NCBI GenBank assembly: GCA_019915135.1
Contig: JAHLMK010000007.1
Coordinates: forward strand, 868,001-932,000
DNA length: 64,000 nt
DNA from: Strobilurus pachycystidiatus
Lineage: Eukaryota; Basidiomycota; Agaricomycetes; Agaricales; Physalacriaceae
Direction: 5' to 3'
Part shown: one piece after another, positions 10,941-21,675 of the stretch
Layout: each line of letters begins with the position of its first letter
Position numbering within the stretch: the stretch's first letter is position 1
Notes under the pieces: generated by a model
Seen by the model: the letters and a program-made list of their open reading frames with translations, nothing else
Told to the model about the DNA's origin: nothing
Database searches by the model: none
Program-made: the position numbers and the translations under genes

Positions 10941-11929
10941 ATGCGTTCCGCCTTTGCCGTCGTCTTCGCCGCCGCTGTCTTTGCTGGCGGTGCGCTCGCA
11001 CAAGTTCTGAACACCCCGTATGTCCTTTTCCCACCGCCGTCTGCGCAGTCGACAGACCAGCTCACCTTCCTGCAGCTCCAACCTCCAGCAGTGCCAGCCC
11101 ACCCTCCTTTCCTGGACCGGCACGACTGGTGAGTCTCTTTCTTGGCCATTGCCGACGGGCTGCTCATCCTCTCTGCTCCAGGCGACGTCTCCTTGGTGCG
11201 CAGTTTTTTTTGGGAAAATGTCCGACGAGTGTCCAACAAATATCCCATGTAGTTCATTACGGCCGGCGGCGACCCCAGTGGTCCCTCTATCCACGACCTC
11301 GGCAGCCACGACGGCACCTCGTTTACCTATATTGTCGCTGAGGCTGCCAGTCAGTATCCTCTCCACCCGCCTTTTTCCCATCTCTGACACCTCTTCGCGT
11401 AGACACCCAGATTGTCTTCAATCTGCGTACCTCGACCGGGCAGATCCTCCAGACTGGCATCATCACTGTCACCGGCGGCGGAAGTACGTCCTATTGCACC
11501 CCTGACCGTGTTCGACCGAACCAACGCCTTATCTTCCTGTCTAGATGCGGACTGTTTGACATCCAGTGGTTCCGCCACCAGCACCTCCGGGGGCTCGTCT
11601 TCCACTGACACTGCCGCGACCACGACGACCTCGGGTGCCGAGACCACGACGACCTCGGGTGCCGAGACCACGAGCACTACTGCAGCGTCGACCGCCACGT
11701 CCCCTACGTAAGCTCTTCGCCATCATCCTCGTTACCAGTTATTGATCCTTCTCTCAGCACAACCAGCCACGCGACTACCTCCTCCCACACCACTGCCAGC
11801 GGTTCCAGCTCTGGTAGTGCTCCGGCCGCTGGCTCGTCCACCAGCTCTAGCAACTATGCCGGTCCCACTCAGTACCCTATGGGCGTTGCTGGTCTGGTCG
11901 GAGCTGCCGCATTGGCCTTCTTGGCGTAA
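10941..11929 (+). CDS. Ser/Thr-rich GPI-type cell-surface protein
   Basis: Seven exons give a secreted protein, with introns 11018-11075, 11129-11181, 11196-11252, 11350-11402, 11484-11544 and 11708-11757. Residues 1-20 form a signal peptide (AFAVVFAAAVFAGGALA). A compact domain follows with CQPTLLSWTGTTGDVSLFI, TSFTYIVAEA and TGQILQTGIITVTGG. This is the beta-sandwich layout of Kre9/Knh-like or Ser-Thr-rich GPI proteins of mushrooms. The C-terminal third is a Ser/Thr spacer with an imperfect 24-nt tandem unit (TTTTSGAE), closing with a hydrophobic tail GVAGLVGAAALAFLA, expected for GPI attachment. The likely place is the cell wall; no enzyme motif is visible. All junctions keep frame. One exon is only 14 nt. 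Confidence 0.75.
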
Positions 11930-12233
11930 ACATCTTCGAGATGGACGTCTCCCACGTACAATCCTACTTCCGCTTCTTACCTTTTGGAACCATCTGCTGC
12001 CCTGTTTCTTTGTTAGTTCTCATACCCAACTCTGAACTCTGTCCATGGTCAGAAACGTACGTACACGCTTGACATAGTCAAAATTATTGTATCCTTCCCT
12101 TTTCTTGTTGTAGTGTTTTCTTTTTTTTTCAAACCATCGGTGCAGTTGTGGGAGTTTGATTCGGGAATAGAGTGCAATTATGGGTTGGCATCGACGGTCC
12201 TCTGAAACTACTTCGTGCCACAAGTGTGATGCT

Positions 12234-13485
12234 CTACCATTCATTCCTTCCCCAAGCATTATAAGCAACGCCGCGCATATTCCAAGGGCACTCTCTGCTC
12301 TGCACATTGTGTTGCTCGTCTATTGCTCTAGACTGGACCACACCACTGTGTGGAACGTCGTGTAGCTCGACCTCCCATAATGTCCAGCTCCATTTGCCCT
12401 CTTGATACACGATTTTGGCGGGTGTCCAGGTCTTGCCGTCGTCGATTGTTACATGTACGGAGACCACATTCCCTTTATCCGCTGGGACCGCATAGCCCTT
12501 GACGAGGAGCGTGGAATCGGACGAGTATGTGGCGGAAGCCACAACCGAGTTGAGGGGAAGGGACATCATGGAGGGGAATTTGGACCATGCGCCTTCCGCT
12601 GCTGCTTTGGTTTCTATCTGTACAAGATGCAGTGTGAGAGCGCGGAAGAGACAGGGGGACCAAAAAGGCACGCACGGAAGGAGGGAGGACTCTGTAGTCA
12701 CGTTGTTGGTAAAAGTTGGGAGATTCGTCGGGGGAGATGAAGATTGTGTCGAGCCACTTTACCCAGCGTGCACCGAGGACGCCGGGGACGACAAGACGGA
12801 TGGGGCCACCGTGTTCCGGGGTGAGTGGTTCGTCGTTCATCTTGAGCGAATATCACGCGTTAGAGTCGGGAGTAATTGAGGAAGAACCGAGTCACCTCGT
12901 AGGCTAGAAGGACGTCGTCCTCCATCCGCATCGCCTTTTCGAGTGGAATGGACGAGCCGTAATAGGTATCATCCTGGCAGAGGGTGGCGTAGGAGGCGAA
13001 GCACACGTGTGCGCCGGGCTGGTATTGCACGCCCACGCGCTTGAGGACGTCGCACAGGCTTACGCCGCCCCAGCGGCAGTTGGCGATGACGCCGTCATTC
13101 CAGCCCACGCCGTGGACCTTTTTGATCTTCCCCATCTCATTCCGGCGATTGCCTGCACACTGGATGGAAGGATCATCCCGCATCAGTTAGGGCGTTCAAC
13201 TGCCATTGATTGATTTACCTGAAGGGCGGCCACGACAGAAACTTTGGGGTACGTGGATTTGAGGTCCTCGACGGAGAGCTTGGTTTCGCGGTGGGAGTCG
13301 CGAAATGTGATAGTGTATTCATCTTCTGGGAAGACCCGAACTGGACCATGATTTCTGCAGTAGACAAGCTCTTCAGGAGTGAGGTGGAACTCGACTAGAG
13401 CAGAGGAGGGCGGTTCAGCGTTGAAAGGTTCATGGGCCTGCACATCAAGCAGATCAGAGTGAGCAGGCTCGGTCGAGTAGTCCAT
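12234..13485 (-). CDS. Sulfite oxidase-like molybdoenzyme
   Basis: Four exons, 13219-13485, 12896-13159, 12676-12840 and 12234-12617, encode 359 aa. Sulfite oxidase converts sulfite to sulfate using molybdopterin. The Mo-ligand segment [10 protein letters not shown] lies just after the first intron. Further family features are [59 protein letters not shown] and the C-terminal dimerisation domain with [11 protein letters not shown] and [13 protein letters not shown]. There is no cytochrome b5 heme domain and no clear targeting peptide. It therefore resembles the plant-type, heme-free enzyme, perhaps peroxisomal or cytosolic. The start at 13485 is the first ATG in frame; a longer frame upstream has poor context. 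Confidence 0.87.
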
Positions 13486-13757
13486 GGTGGTCAAGATGCA
13501 AAACGAGTTGGCGGCGCTGTCCACATGAGGGGCTTGCCTACGTAACGGGACCGATCGCGGAGACAAGAGCCATTCACTCGCAGTAGGCTGTCTGTCGTAT
13601 GCACGTCAATCATAGATGATAGGTGGATGATTTCACACATTGGAGAAGAAAAGATGATTGATTTCACGTGACCTGAAGGAAATGGTTTCCGAGAACAACA
13701 TGTAGCGTCTAAAGTACAATCCCGCTGATCCTTCAGTTGGTCGCTGAGTTGTGTTGA

Positions 13758-14271
13758 TCAAGGCTCAAGCGAGGCGGGGAAGGTGCCGTTCTCGCGTTGG
13801 TCGTCCCACTTGCCAATCTGGTCGACGATTAGATGGTTGCGGAGCCAAATCACAAGAGAAGTCATACCCATTCATCTGGAGGCATATTCAGAGGCGAAGA
13901 CATTCGGCAAAACGGTGGGACTCACTGGGGCACAAAGTGCGGTAGGTCCGCTGGAATTGTTTGCAGGGCGCAAAGTCCTCGCCTTTGGCAGTGACACACT
14001 TGAAGTAGTCGACGTAGCTCTGGAAGCTGGGCGCACAATGACTTATGAGTTAATTGTCTCAATTCCGGTTCCAGTTTGCGCACCAATGGCGGGTCTGGTT
14101 CTGGTTGGGGAACCGGGCTAAGTGGATATCAGCGGGCGAGCGGGGCGACTTGGGCTGTTTATGTACCGTCAAAGCCAACAGTTTGGAGGACGTATTTGCT
14201 GCCAAAAATAAGAAAATGGAGAAATAAATAAGAAATGTCTCCGACCTGGAGAGCTCTTCACTGTCAGACAT
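13758..14271 (-). CDS. COX12: Cytochrome c oxidase subunit VIb
   Basis: Six very small exons join to an 86-aa protein: 14246-14271, 14167-14198, 14084-14117, 13926-14026, 13868-13875 and 13758-13817. The exon at 13868-13875 is 8 nt. The product carries the Cox12 signature: ARFPNQNQTRHCFQSYVDY, FKCVTAKGEDFAPCKQF and RTLCPNEWIGKWDDQREN. The CX9C/CX10C cysteines form the twin disulfides of this intermembrane-space subunit of complex IV. All five introns are 49-60 nt. The fifth splits the W of NEW, and the reading is only complete with the 8-nt exon. The gene is divergent from PRP18 over 121 bp. Confidence 0.9.
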
Positions 14272-14392
14272 GGTGGTGGCAGGACGAAGACGGTTGAGGG
14301 TCGGGAAGTAGCGGGTATTGATTTGTCAGCGGGACACTCTAGGCTGCAGCCCATCATCATCGGCGCGTTCCAGGCATCTACCTCGCCCTTCA

Positions 14393-15839
14393 ATGGACGG
14401 CCTGCTCGCAGAATTGGCGGCGAAGAGAAAGGCGCTTGACGGCGGCGACAATGACGGGCGGCCGACAAAGTACATGCGCCGCGGCGAGCTTGAGCGGCTG
14501 AGGGAGCAGAAGGAGCGGCGGGAGCAGGAAGAGAAAGCAGCCCAGGAGCGCGCTGCAAAGGAGCAGGCAGCGGCCAAGAAGGCGGAGGAACGAGCAGCGA
14601 AAGTGTGTATCATTTTGCATTATTTCTCGTATTTTAGTCTGATTTATTTCACTGGAGAACAGGCCGATGCACGTCAATCCAATTCGCCGCATCCAACCAG
14701 CCTGTCTCGCGACGTAGAGTCGCCCAAACCCGAGGGCACATTCAACATCTCAGTGGACGAGACTATCCGACGGCTGCGGTCCAAGGGCCAGCCGATTCGC
14801 CTCTTTGGGGAGACCGACAAGGACCGCCGCCTGCGGCTGCGCGCCCTCGAGCTCATCGAGGAGAAGGGCACCGACCGGCAAGGCGGCCAGAATGACTTCA
14901 AGAAGGCGCTCGAGGATGTCGAGAACGTCGAGCGCCAGATGCAGGGCAAGACAGTCAAGGATAAGAAACGCGACGAGTCGGATGCTCCGACAGACACCGT
15001 GCTCGACCTGGATCTCGTCAAGACGGACCCCGACAAGCTCTATCCAATCATCTACTACGCGCTGAAGCGGGTGCTGAAAGAATGGGGCGAAGCAATGGAC
15101 GAGCGACCAGGTTTGTTGACTCTGTTTCTTGACAACTCCTTCTGACTACGTTCGTCAGAGAACATAAAGCGCACCCATCAGGGGAAACTAGCGGCCGCTA
15201 CCCAAGTACAGTCGGCGGAATACCTGAAACCTTTGTTCAAACAACTTCGTTCAAGAGTGAGTTTTGGTTATTATTTTGCAAAGCCGTGTCTTTCGCGCTT
15301 GAGGCCACTTTTGTGACTTCAGTCCCAGTTTTCTGGATCATCCTTGGTGATCATTGACGCAATCCGCACGCACCCTGACGCGTACTGATCTCCTTGAAAG
15401 CCGGTTGCTAACTTGGAGTCTATAGTCACTACCCAGCGACGTGCTTGGTCGCATGGCTGAGATCGTCCATCACATGCAGAAACGTCAATACCAAAAGGCG
15501 AACGACGCTTATCTTCGCCTGTCCATAGGCAACGCGCCATGGCCGATTGGTGTCACCATGGTTGGGTGCGCCACCACTTCCTTTCTCTATGCTATAATCC
15601 CGCTCATGCGTCATCTCTTGTTCTTAGTATTCACGAACGATCCGCACGTGAAAAGATTTCCTCAGATCAGGTTGCCCATGTGTTAAACGACGAAGTCAGT
15701 CGTAAGTATATACAAAGTCTCAAAAGGTGTGCTTGTTTCATGCTCTCATGTTGCTTTCTGGTGTTGATGCGCCTGCAGACTCCTTACGTTCTCGCAGACG
15801 AAGTACCCACCGGAGGATGTCTCGCAGCTTATGGGATAG
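14393..15839 (+). CDS. PRP18: Pre-mRNA splicing factor Prp18
   Basis: Six exons give 351 aa: 14393-14602, 14663-15110, 15159-15256, 15426-15565, 15628-15726 and 15779-15839. Prp18 acts at the second step of splicing in the U5 snRNP. The N-terminus is helical and charged. A PRP4-like/SFM motif follows ([22 protein letters not shown], residues about 95-115), then the Prp18 helical bundle with [47 protein letters not shown] and [19 protein letters not shown]. The first intron is in frame and would add hydrophobic residues if retained. The third intron is 169 nt, three times the others, and contains an optional CTTCAG acceptor and GTGATC donor. Confidence 0.93.
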
Positions 15840-16719
15840 ACACTCTGTATCTATCTCCTGGAACCGTTCTGTATCAGTGTTATTGTATCACTAATAGCCT
15901 CCGCTTCACCCGAAGTGGCCGTCTGGCCGTCATGTCTTTGTGAGAACGTGCGTTTTCTCCGTGAACGCTTCTTTCTCTCCGCGCTGTCGGTCCAGACTTG
16001 CCTAGGATATACCGAATCCTGTAGGTGAAGAACGGCTTATTGGCCCGAACGTATGCATGACGCAGCTCCATGCGTACGGTCCTCTGCGGCAATCAAAGGC
16101 AGAGTACTTAGGCCGCGATTCGCATCACACAACTCGGTCTCTTGCACAGATGTAAAGGAAGTCATACGGAGCGATTAGACGCACCGCGGTAAGATGGCGG
16201 CGTCAGATCAGCCCCAATCCAGCTAGATTTGGACACGCGCCTCCGGACCTGTGAGAAGTGGGGAAACAGGATTGCAAAAGGACTTATTCTAGACTGCACT
16301 TGTTCCTTCCGACTGGAGGTTTTGTTCATGGGGAGGGGTTTGTATGCAGTCCCGTTGACAGATAGCCGTGCAGTCCGTCCGGAAGCTTTACCGTTTATGT
16401 AGTCAACATTCACACGAGCGCGGAGCTTATGGGACGCGCTACCGTCACGCGCAAGTACCCGAACTGACAAAGGTTCAATTCAGGTTGAACTCATACATTG
16501 AGATGACTACGCGTTTGAAATGTGTCCGTGGTGCGGTGTATAGCTATGTATCGACCTGGAATGGAGCCATGACATTCAAGTAAAAATGAAGGACACGATG
16601 CGATGCCATGCCTGTGCCATCTATAGCATAATATATGACCATGCCCTCCTGCAGGGCTTCGCGAAACCTTCTGACAGAGGTGTGGAAATCTACGAGCACG
16701 CATATACCGCAGATTACAA
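15840..16719. other. Convergent intergenic region, no gene seen
   Basis: 880 bp between the PRP18 and JJJ1 stops. Frames up to about 100 codons exist on the - strand at 16162-16470, but with no domain, splice or codon pattern support. Confidence 0.4.
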
Positions 16720-18795
16720 TCATTGCATGTAGTTCATCTTTTTTCCAGACTTTCCCCTTTTGCCGCGAACAGGTGGTTCGTCAGGCTCAGCGCGTGCGTG
16801 CCCCGTATCACCGATATGCGCGAAGAGTTTCGTCTTGCTCGCAAATGTTTCAGTGCAGACGTTGCATTTCAGCTGAGGGACGGTGAGTCCAAAGCGCAAT
16901 AGAGTGCGAGTGCGAGTCCCGTACCTGGGTATCGGCGAGTTTCGCCGCTTCCGCTCTTTGTTTCTCTTTGGCGCGTCGCTTATCGCGTTTAGACAGCTCT
17001 ACAATCACCTCTGCAGGTTCGTTTGGCGGTGAAATGAGTTCACCGTCTGGTCTAGACCCGCCATGCGAGAGGGACGCATCGATCGTACGCGCCATCCGCT
17101 CTGTTTTCGTCAGAGGTTCCGTCAGAGCTTTCTTATTGTTTCTCTGCTTCTTCTGCTTTGTGAGCGGCGATGTCGTCTCGTCCTCGGGAGGGGCGACATC
17201 TTCTGATCCAAGTGGTTCAGGTGCAACGATATTTGGGGATGGCGGATTTGTTACAGGGGGTTCCTCTTCGTCCTGGTCCTGGTCCTGGTCCTGGTTCAGA
17301 TCGTCTGTCCCGGTCTGATCCCGAACCAAGTCGTCTGTCTCTTCCAAGCCAAGCTCTGCGTCCTCTGCTTGCATTTCGAAGCGCAGGCGCTCAACCTCCT
17401 TCAGGTGCTTTTTGCTCCTCTCGTGACTATCCCAGGCAGCTTCACTGCGGAAAAACTTGCCACAGACTACACATTCCCATTCCTCTGGGTCTTCACCTTC
17501 GCCGGCCGCCCACTCCAAGTCATCATGTAGTCCTCTAGTGTCAACCTTTTGCCACTCTTGTTCCACGTACAATGGAGCAGCCGACTGGGCAGCATTTCGC
17601 GTCTGGCGAGGTGTCGACGAACCAGAAGCAGCCGCTCGCGTCTTGGCTTCTTCATTCTGACGTGCAATATAGGATTTGTATCGTGGATCACGCTTTCGCA
17701 AGAACTTGGCCAGGGACTACATGAGATGGAAGCATTAGCAAGCGTTGACCTGTACCTACACCACTGAGAAGAACTGACTCGAATGGTCTCATTGTACTCT
17801 CGACGAGCATCCTCTCGGGCTTTTTTGTTGTCTTTCTCCATAAGTCTAAATTCCGACGAAATGCAGCTTCAGTTCTCCCGCAATGTTAGAAGCAGAAAAG
17901 GGCATACCTTCGTACACGTCGATCAGGTGCCTCCGCAAGGTTCCACATCTCAGACCAAATAAAGTCTTTGTTTGTTGAGAAGTTCATCCATGCGTTATAG
18001 AACGTTCTCGCCGCCGTAAGTTCTTCTCCTTTTTGCGCAGGAATCCACGCCCAAGATGAATACCCGAATGACGGCATGTCCACATCGGAGATCATCGCTT
18101 CTTCTGCTTGAATCCTTGCGAATAAGTTTCGATAGAGCGTAAAGAAGCCCTGCAAGTCGATGAGTTTTTTGGAGAACGGTCCTCGCGGACAACCGGTGGA
18201 CTTTTACCTTGTCACCGTCGCCGTATCCGGACCAGATACCCGCGTCGAAGAATTGAGCAAGGTTTCTCACTGTCAAACCACGGTCGCGTGCACGGGGTGG
18301 AGGCGCGCCACTGCGTATATCCTCGAATACGGTCTCCGCATCGGGTTCCGGAGCCAAGGAGGCCTTGTGAGAATCGTACCATGCGCGCTCCTACTTGAAA
18401 GTGACGTTGGTATGACGGTTCAGGATAGATGACCCAAATGAATTCCCTTACTTGTTCATCGCTGAGAACCTAAAGCATATGATACTTATTGATATGCGAG
18501 CTAAAAGCGGGGAAGGATACATACCTCGTATGCTTGCTGTAATGTTGCGAATCGCTTGGTGGCGCCTTCAACATCATCTGGATTTTTGTCTGGATGATGG
18601 ATGAGTGCTAATTTCCGAAAGGCGCGCTAAAGTTGCCAGTCAAAGGTGAGAAATAGAACCAAGGGTTGGGGAGAGAATCAAGATCACCTTGATCTCGTCA
18701 GCTGTCGCATTCTCATCGACTTCAAGAAGCTGGTAGTAGTCGGCCGCATCGGCAGCAGCTTGGTCAGATTGCCCTTTGGATTCGCCTGCACCCAT
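16720..18795 (-). CDS. JJJ1: JJJ1-like J-domain and C2H2 zinc-finger ribosome-biogenesis protein
   Basis: Eight exons: 18688-18795, 18525-18626 (approximately), 18452-18469, 18208-18390, 17908-18149, 17779-17845, 16925-17716 and 16720-16872. Yeast Jjj1 stimulates Ssa ATPase to release the shuttling factor Arx1 from pre-60S subunits. The J domain is at residues 19-85 ([17 protein letters not shown], then the HPD motif in HHPDKNP). The middle has [12 protein letters not shown] and [12 protein letters not shown], and two zinc fingers follow: [20 protein letters not shown] and [19 protein letters not shown] six-base tandem repeat encodes an alternating Asp-Gln run inside an acidic region. One exon (VLSDEQ) is only 18 nt. 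Confidence 0.9.
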
Positions 18796-18962
18796 TGCTA
18801 TGACTAGCTCACTGTTCGGCAGTCGAGGTCGTGGTTCGAGGTGGACCGTGATTCCCAAATATGGAAATGTGATCGTGCAGAAATTTGCCTGACGTCTCTT
18901 CCGATCCGACACCAACTTGTTAAGGTCGAATCCTCTCGCCTACCTTCAATCCTGACTTCAAC

Positions 18963-19544
18963 ATGTCTGATTGGTTCAAATTCGGATCAAAGAGCACACC
19001 AGCCCCCACTTCAGCTCCCACCATGGGTACGCCGAGTATTGTGCTGTATAATCGCCGCAGAGCATCATTAATAATGCCTGCAGACGGAGACAAGAAGGAA
19101 CAAATCATGAACGCGGTGCGAAACGAGCTTGCTCAGGCTAATGCTCAGCTGCTCGTTGAGGTAAGGCTCGTACACATACTTCCGCAATGACCATACCATT
19201 GAATCTCGGCGCGTGCTTAGAACATGACCGACAAGTGCTTCAAGGCATGCATAACTCGCCCAGGGACTTCACTGTCCTCTTCTGAAGAGGTCAGCCAGAA
19301 TCCAGGCTTTCTTTGCGCTCGGTAATTCACAATTCATTGGCACAGACCTGCCTCTTGAGGTGTCAAGAACGCTTTATGGACGCGTGTACGTGACCCTTCC
19401 CTGTCTATAAGGTAACACATCTGACAGGGCTTCTTCTCTTTCAACCTTCCTGTTGTAGTCAACATTGTTAGCCGCTCATACCACGCCCGTTTGAGCAAAG
19501 AACGGATGGAATCACTCTCGTCCGAGATCGATAGAAGTCTTTAA
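18963..19544 (+). CDS. TIM13: Mitochondrial import chaperone Tim13
   Basis: Five exons (18963-19026, 19084-19160, 19221-19289, 19346-19385, 19459-19544) give 111 aa. The small TIM fold is seen in IMNAVRNELAQANAQLLVE. The twin CX3C motifs are in DKCFKACITRPG and ETCLLRCQERFMDAF, and the C-terminal helix is SRSYHARLSKERMESL. Tim13 pairs with Tim8 in the intermembrane space to escort hydrophobic precursors. All four introns are 56-73 nt, and each junction restores the family pattern. The gene is divergent from JJJ1 over 167 bp. Confidence 0.92.
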
Positions 19545-19972
19545 TCTGTGTTTATCAACACTCAAATTGGAAGTGGAGTCCTTCCCATACGTCTGGTCAG
19601 TAAAGTAGACTAGTAGAACCACAAAAGTATATCCAGCATGTTTGGTACCAAATTGAAAGGAAAAAAAAGAAAGACGAGTGAGTAAGTTACATGGTAATGA
19701 GTGTACTAATAGTGTCTGTCCGAGTCCGAACCGTGATGAAATAATGGCTACAGCGGAAGTAATGGATATACGAATGTGAAAGCAATCTTAGAGATGGGAG
19801 ACTGATTACAGTAACGAGCGACTAGTGAAACAGCGAGTAGATTAATTGTCCCAGATGTTCGGGACAATAGTGTGACAGACTAAAGGAGAGACGTACCTGG
19901 GACTTCTGCGTCCCAGAAAGCCAGCCCAGCCCATAAACTGGGTTGACGGATTAGTTCGTGGTAGTGTATATG
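19545..19972. other. Convergent 3' region
   Basis: A/T-rich sequence between TIM13 and the homeodomain gene. It contains a poly-purine stretch near 19661-19680. No gene seen. Confidence 0.4.
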
Positions 19973-21675
19973 TTAGTGTGGCGCATGCATCCCAGATGAT
20001 TCGGGCAATGAGGCGCTGGAGCCGGTTGGGTACTCTCGAGCACTGTGCGATGGGTAGAATGGAGTCGTCAATAGAGATGGAGGAGAAGGCGCCACATGAT
20101 ATTGCTGTGTAGGGGTGAGGGCACGATGTTCTGCCTCGCGGTCATAGGTTTCGGGAAAGTGTGGACCTTCCCTATAGAATGCGCGAGGGGCCGGTTGTGC
20201 AAAGTAGGGATCGGTAGAGACAGGCATGGAGACAGATATGGGGACGGAGTGGGATGAGTTAGGGACAGGATGCTCTCCATAACCTGGTACGAGGCCATGC
20301 TTCTCATCCGTGATTGGCGCACGGCCAGTGTCGGCATACTGCATCATAGGATACGAAGAGCCGAAACTCGAACTAGCGTGGGGCTGGTGATTGGTGTATA
20401 AGGGAGGTGGGAACGGTATCGATGAGAGCGATCGTGATAAATGGGAGGGCTTGTGGCTCCCATACGAGAGCCCGTTGTTGAATGGAGACATAGGCCGCGG
20501 AGTCAGACTCTCTGTTTTGATGTAGGGGAACGGCGTTTCTGACAACGTGGAGGGATGAGGAGGTGCCATCCCTGGGTCTGGGCGCTGGCCAGCATACGTC
20601 GGCGAGTGCAGATAAATGTCTGCAGTATGATTGCGTTCGCGGAGATTCTGGACAAGGTGGGCGAGCTGAACCGCGGCGCCAGTGATCTCATGGCGCAAGA
20701 CTTTGGTAGCCTGAGAGCCCTCGGTCCAATCAAGGCACTGCGTCCAGACGAGCGTGGTCCCCATGGGTGATTCGAGATAGAATAGCGGCGCCTTGGATAG
20801 TGTGAACGATGCGAGGGCAGTTCCGGGGCCGGCATTGGTGAAAGTACACTCCGTCACAGTGTCAAAAGGAATTTCCATCTTGAATCCGTGGCCACTGGAT
20901 AGGACGAACCAGGCCAAGACACGCTTGGTTTCACAGACGTAGGCGACAAGATCATACCTGAGACTGGCAGAGGCAACACGGCGCCAGTTGCCCACTGCGA
21001 GATCTGTGCAGGGGATGATAGTGACAGCTAATGGCGTACAGATAAGTGCATGCCAAGGAAGGTGACGATGGGACATACGGGCGTCTTCATGAATCAGCGC
21101 AACCAATTCGGACTGAAGCCCTTTTGCCAGCTCCGCTGGTGCATTCGGTGTCAGTGGGTGTTCCTCCTTCTTCGTTTGGAGTAACTTGGCCTTGGCTCGC
21201 CTGATGATAGGTGAGCTTTTCCGTATTTCTGGGGCCAGAAAGTACCCCACCGATTCTGGAACCAGACTTGCGTCTGACGTTCTTCCATACCCAGCATATC
21301 GCTTATTTCCTTGCGACGGGTTGCTGTGGGACTACGCTCAACAGCGAAGAATTGCTCCAGATGTACAAGTTGGTCGGGGGTGACCCGCGACCGTTTCCGC
21401 CTCTCCCGCTCCTTGCGATTATGCGCGGTCGACTCTGTGCGGATAGGTCCCAGGGCTGGGGCTTTCTCTTCCTCGGATTTGGGGAAATCCGATCCACTAG
21501 ACGATGGACGTGAGGAGTCTATAGGCGTGCTGGGCGACTGGGATGTTGTGGATGCCCGAGGTGACTGCGACGTAGACGCATCTAAACCGTGGAAAGAGGT
21601 AGGATCAATGTGGAGAGAAGCACGCTTTGCACGGGTATGGATAGCGTCTCTGGGTACCATTATGTTGGCTAACAT
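19973..21675 (-). CDS. Homeodomain transcription factor
   Basis: Three exons (21251-21675, 21079-21200, 19973-21003) give about 525 aa. The homeodomain spans residues 95-150: KRSRVTPDQLVHLEQFF, TATRRKEISDMLGMEERQT and the recognition helix QVWFQNRRAKAKL with invariant W, F, N and R. Introns split the recognition helix (50 nt) and follow HEDA (75 nt, in frame, so retention would add residues). A conserved basidiomycete domain then appears (GNWRRVASASLRYDLVAYV, VLAWFVLSSGHGFKMEIPF, TFTNAGPGTALASF), followed by a long Ser/Pro-rich tail. Mushroom homeodomain factors of this layout include developmental regulators. Start: ATG at 21675, or 21660 if shorter. Confidence 0.87.

Noticed and set aside
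10537..11390. Overlapping Arg-rich - strand frames
   Set aside because: They are shadows of GC-rich sequence around the wall-protein gene, whose seven exons are supported.
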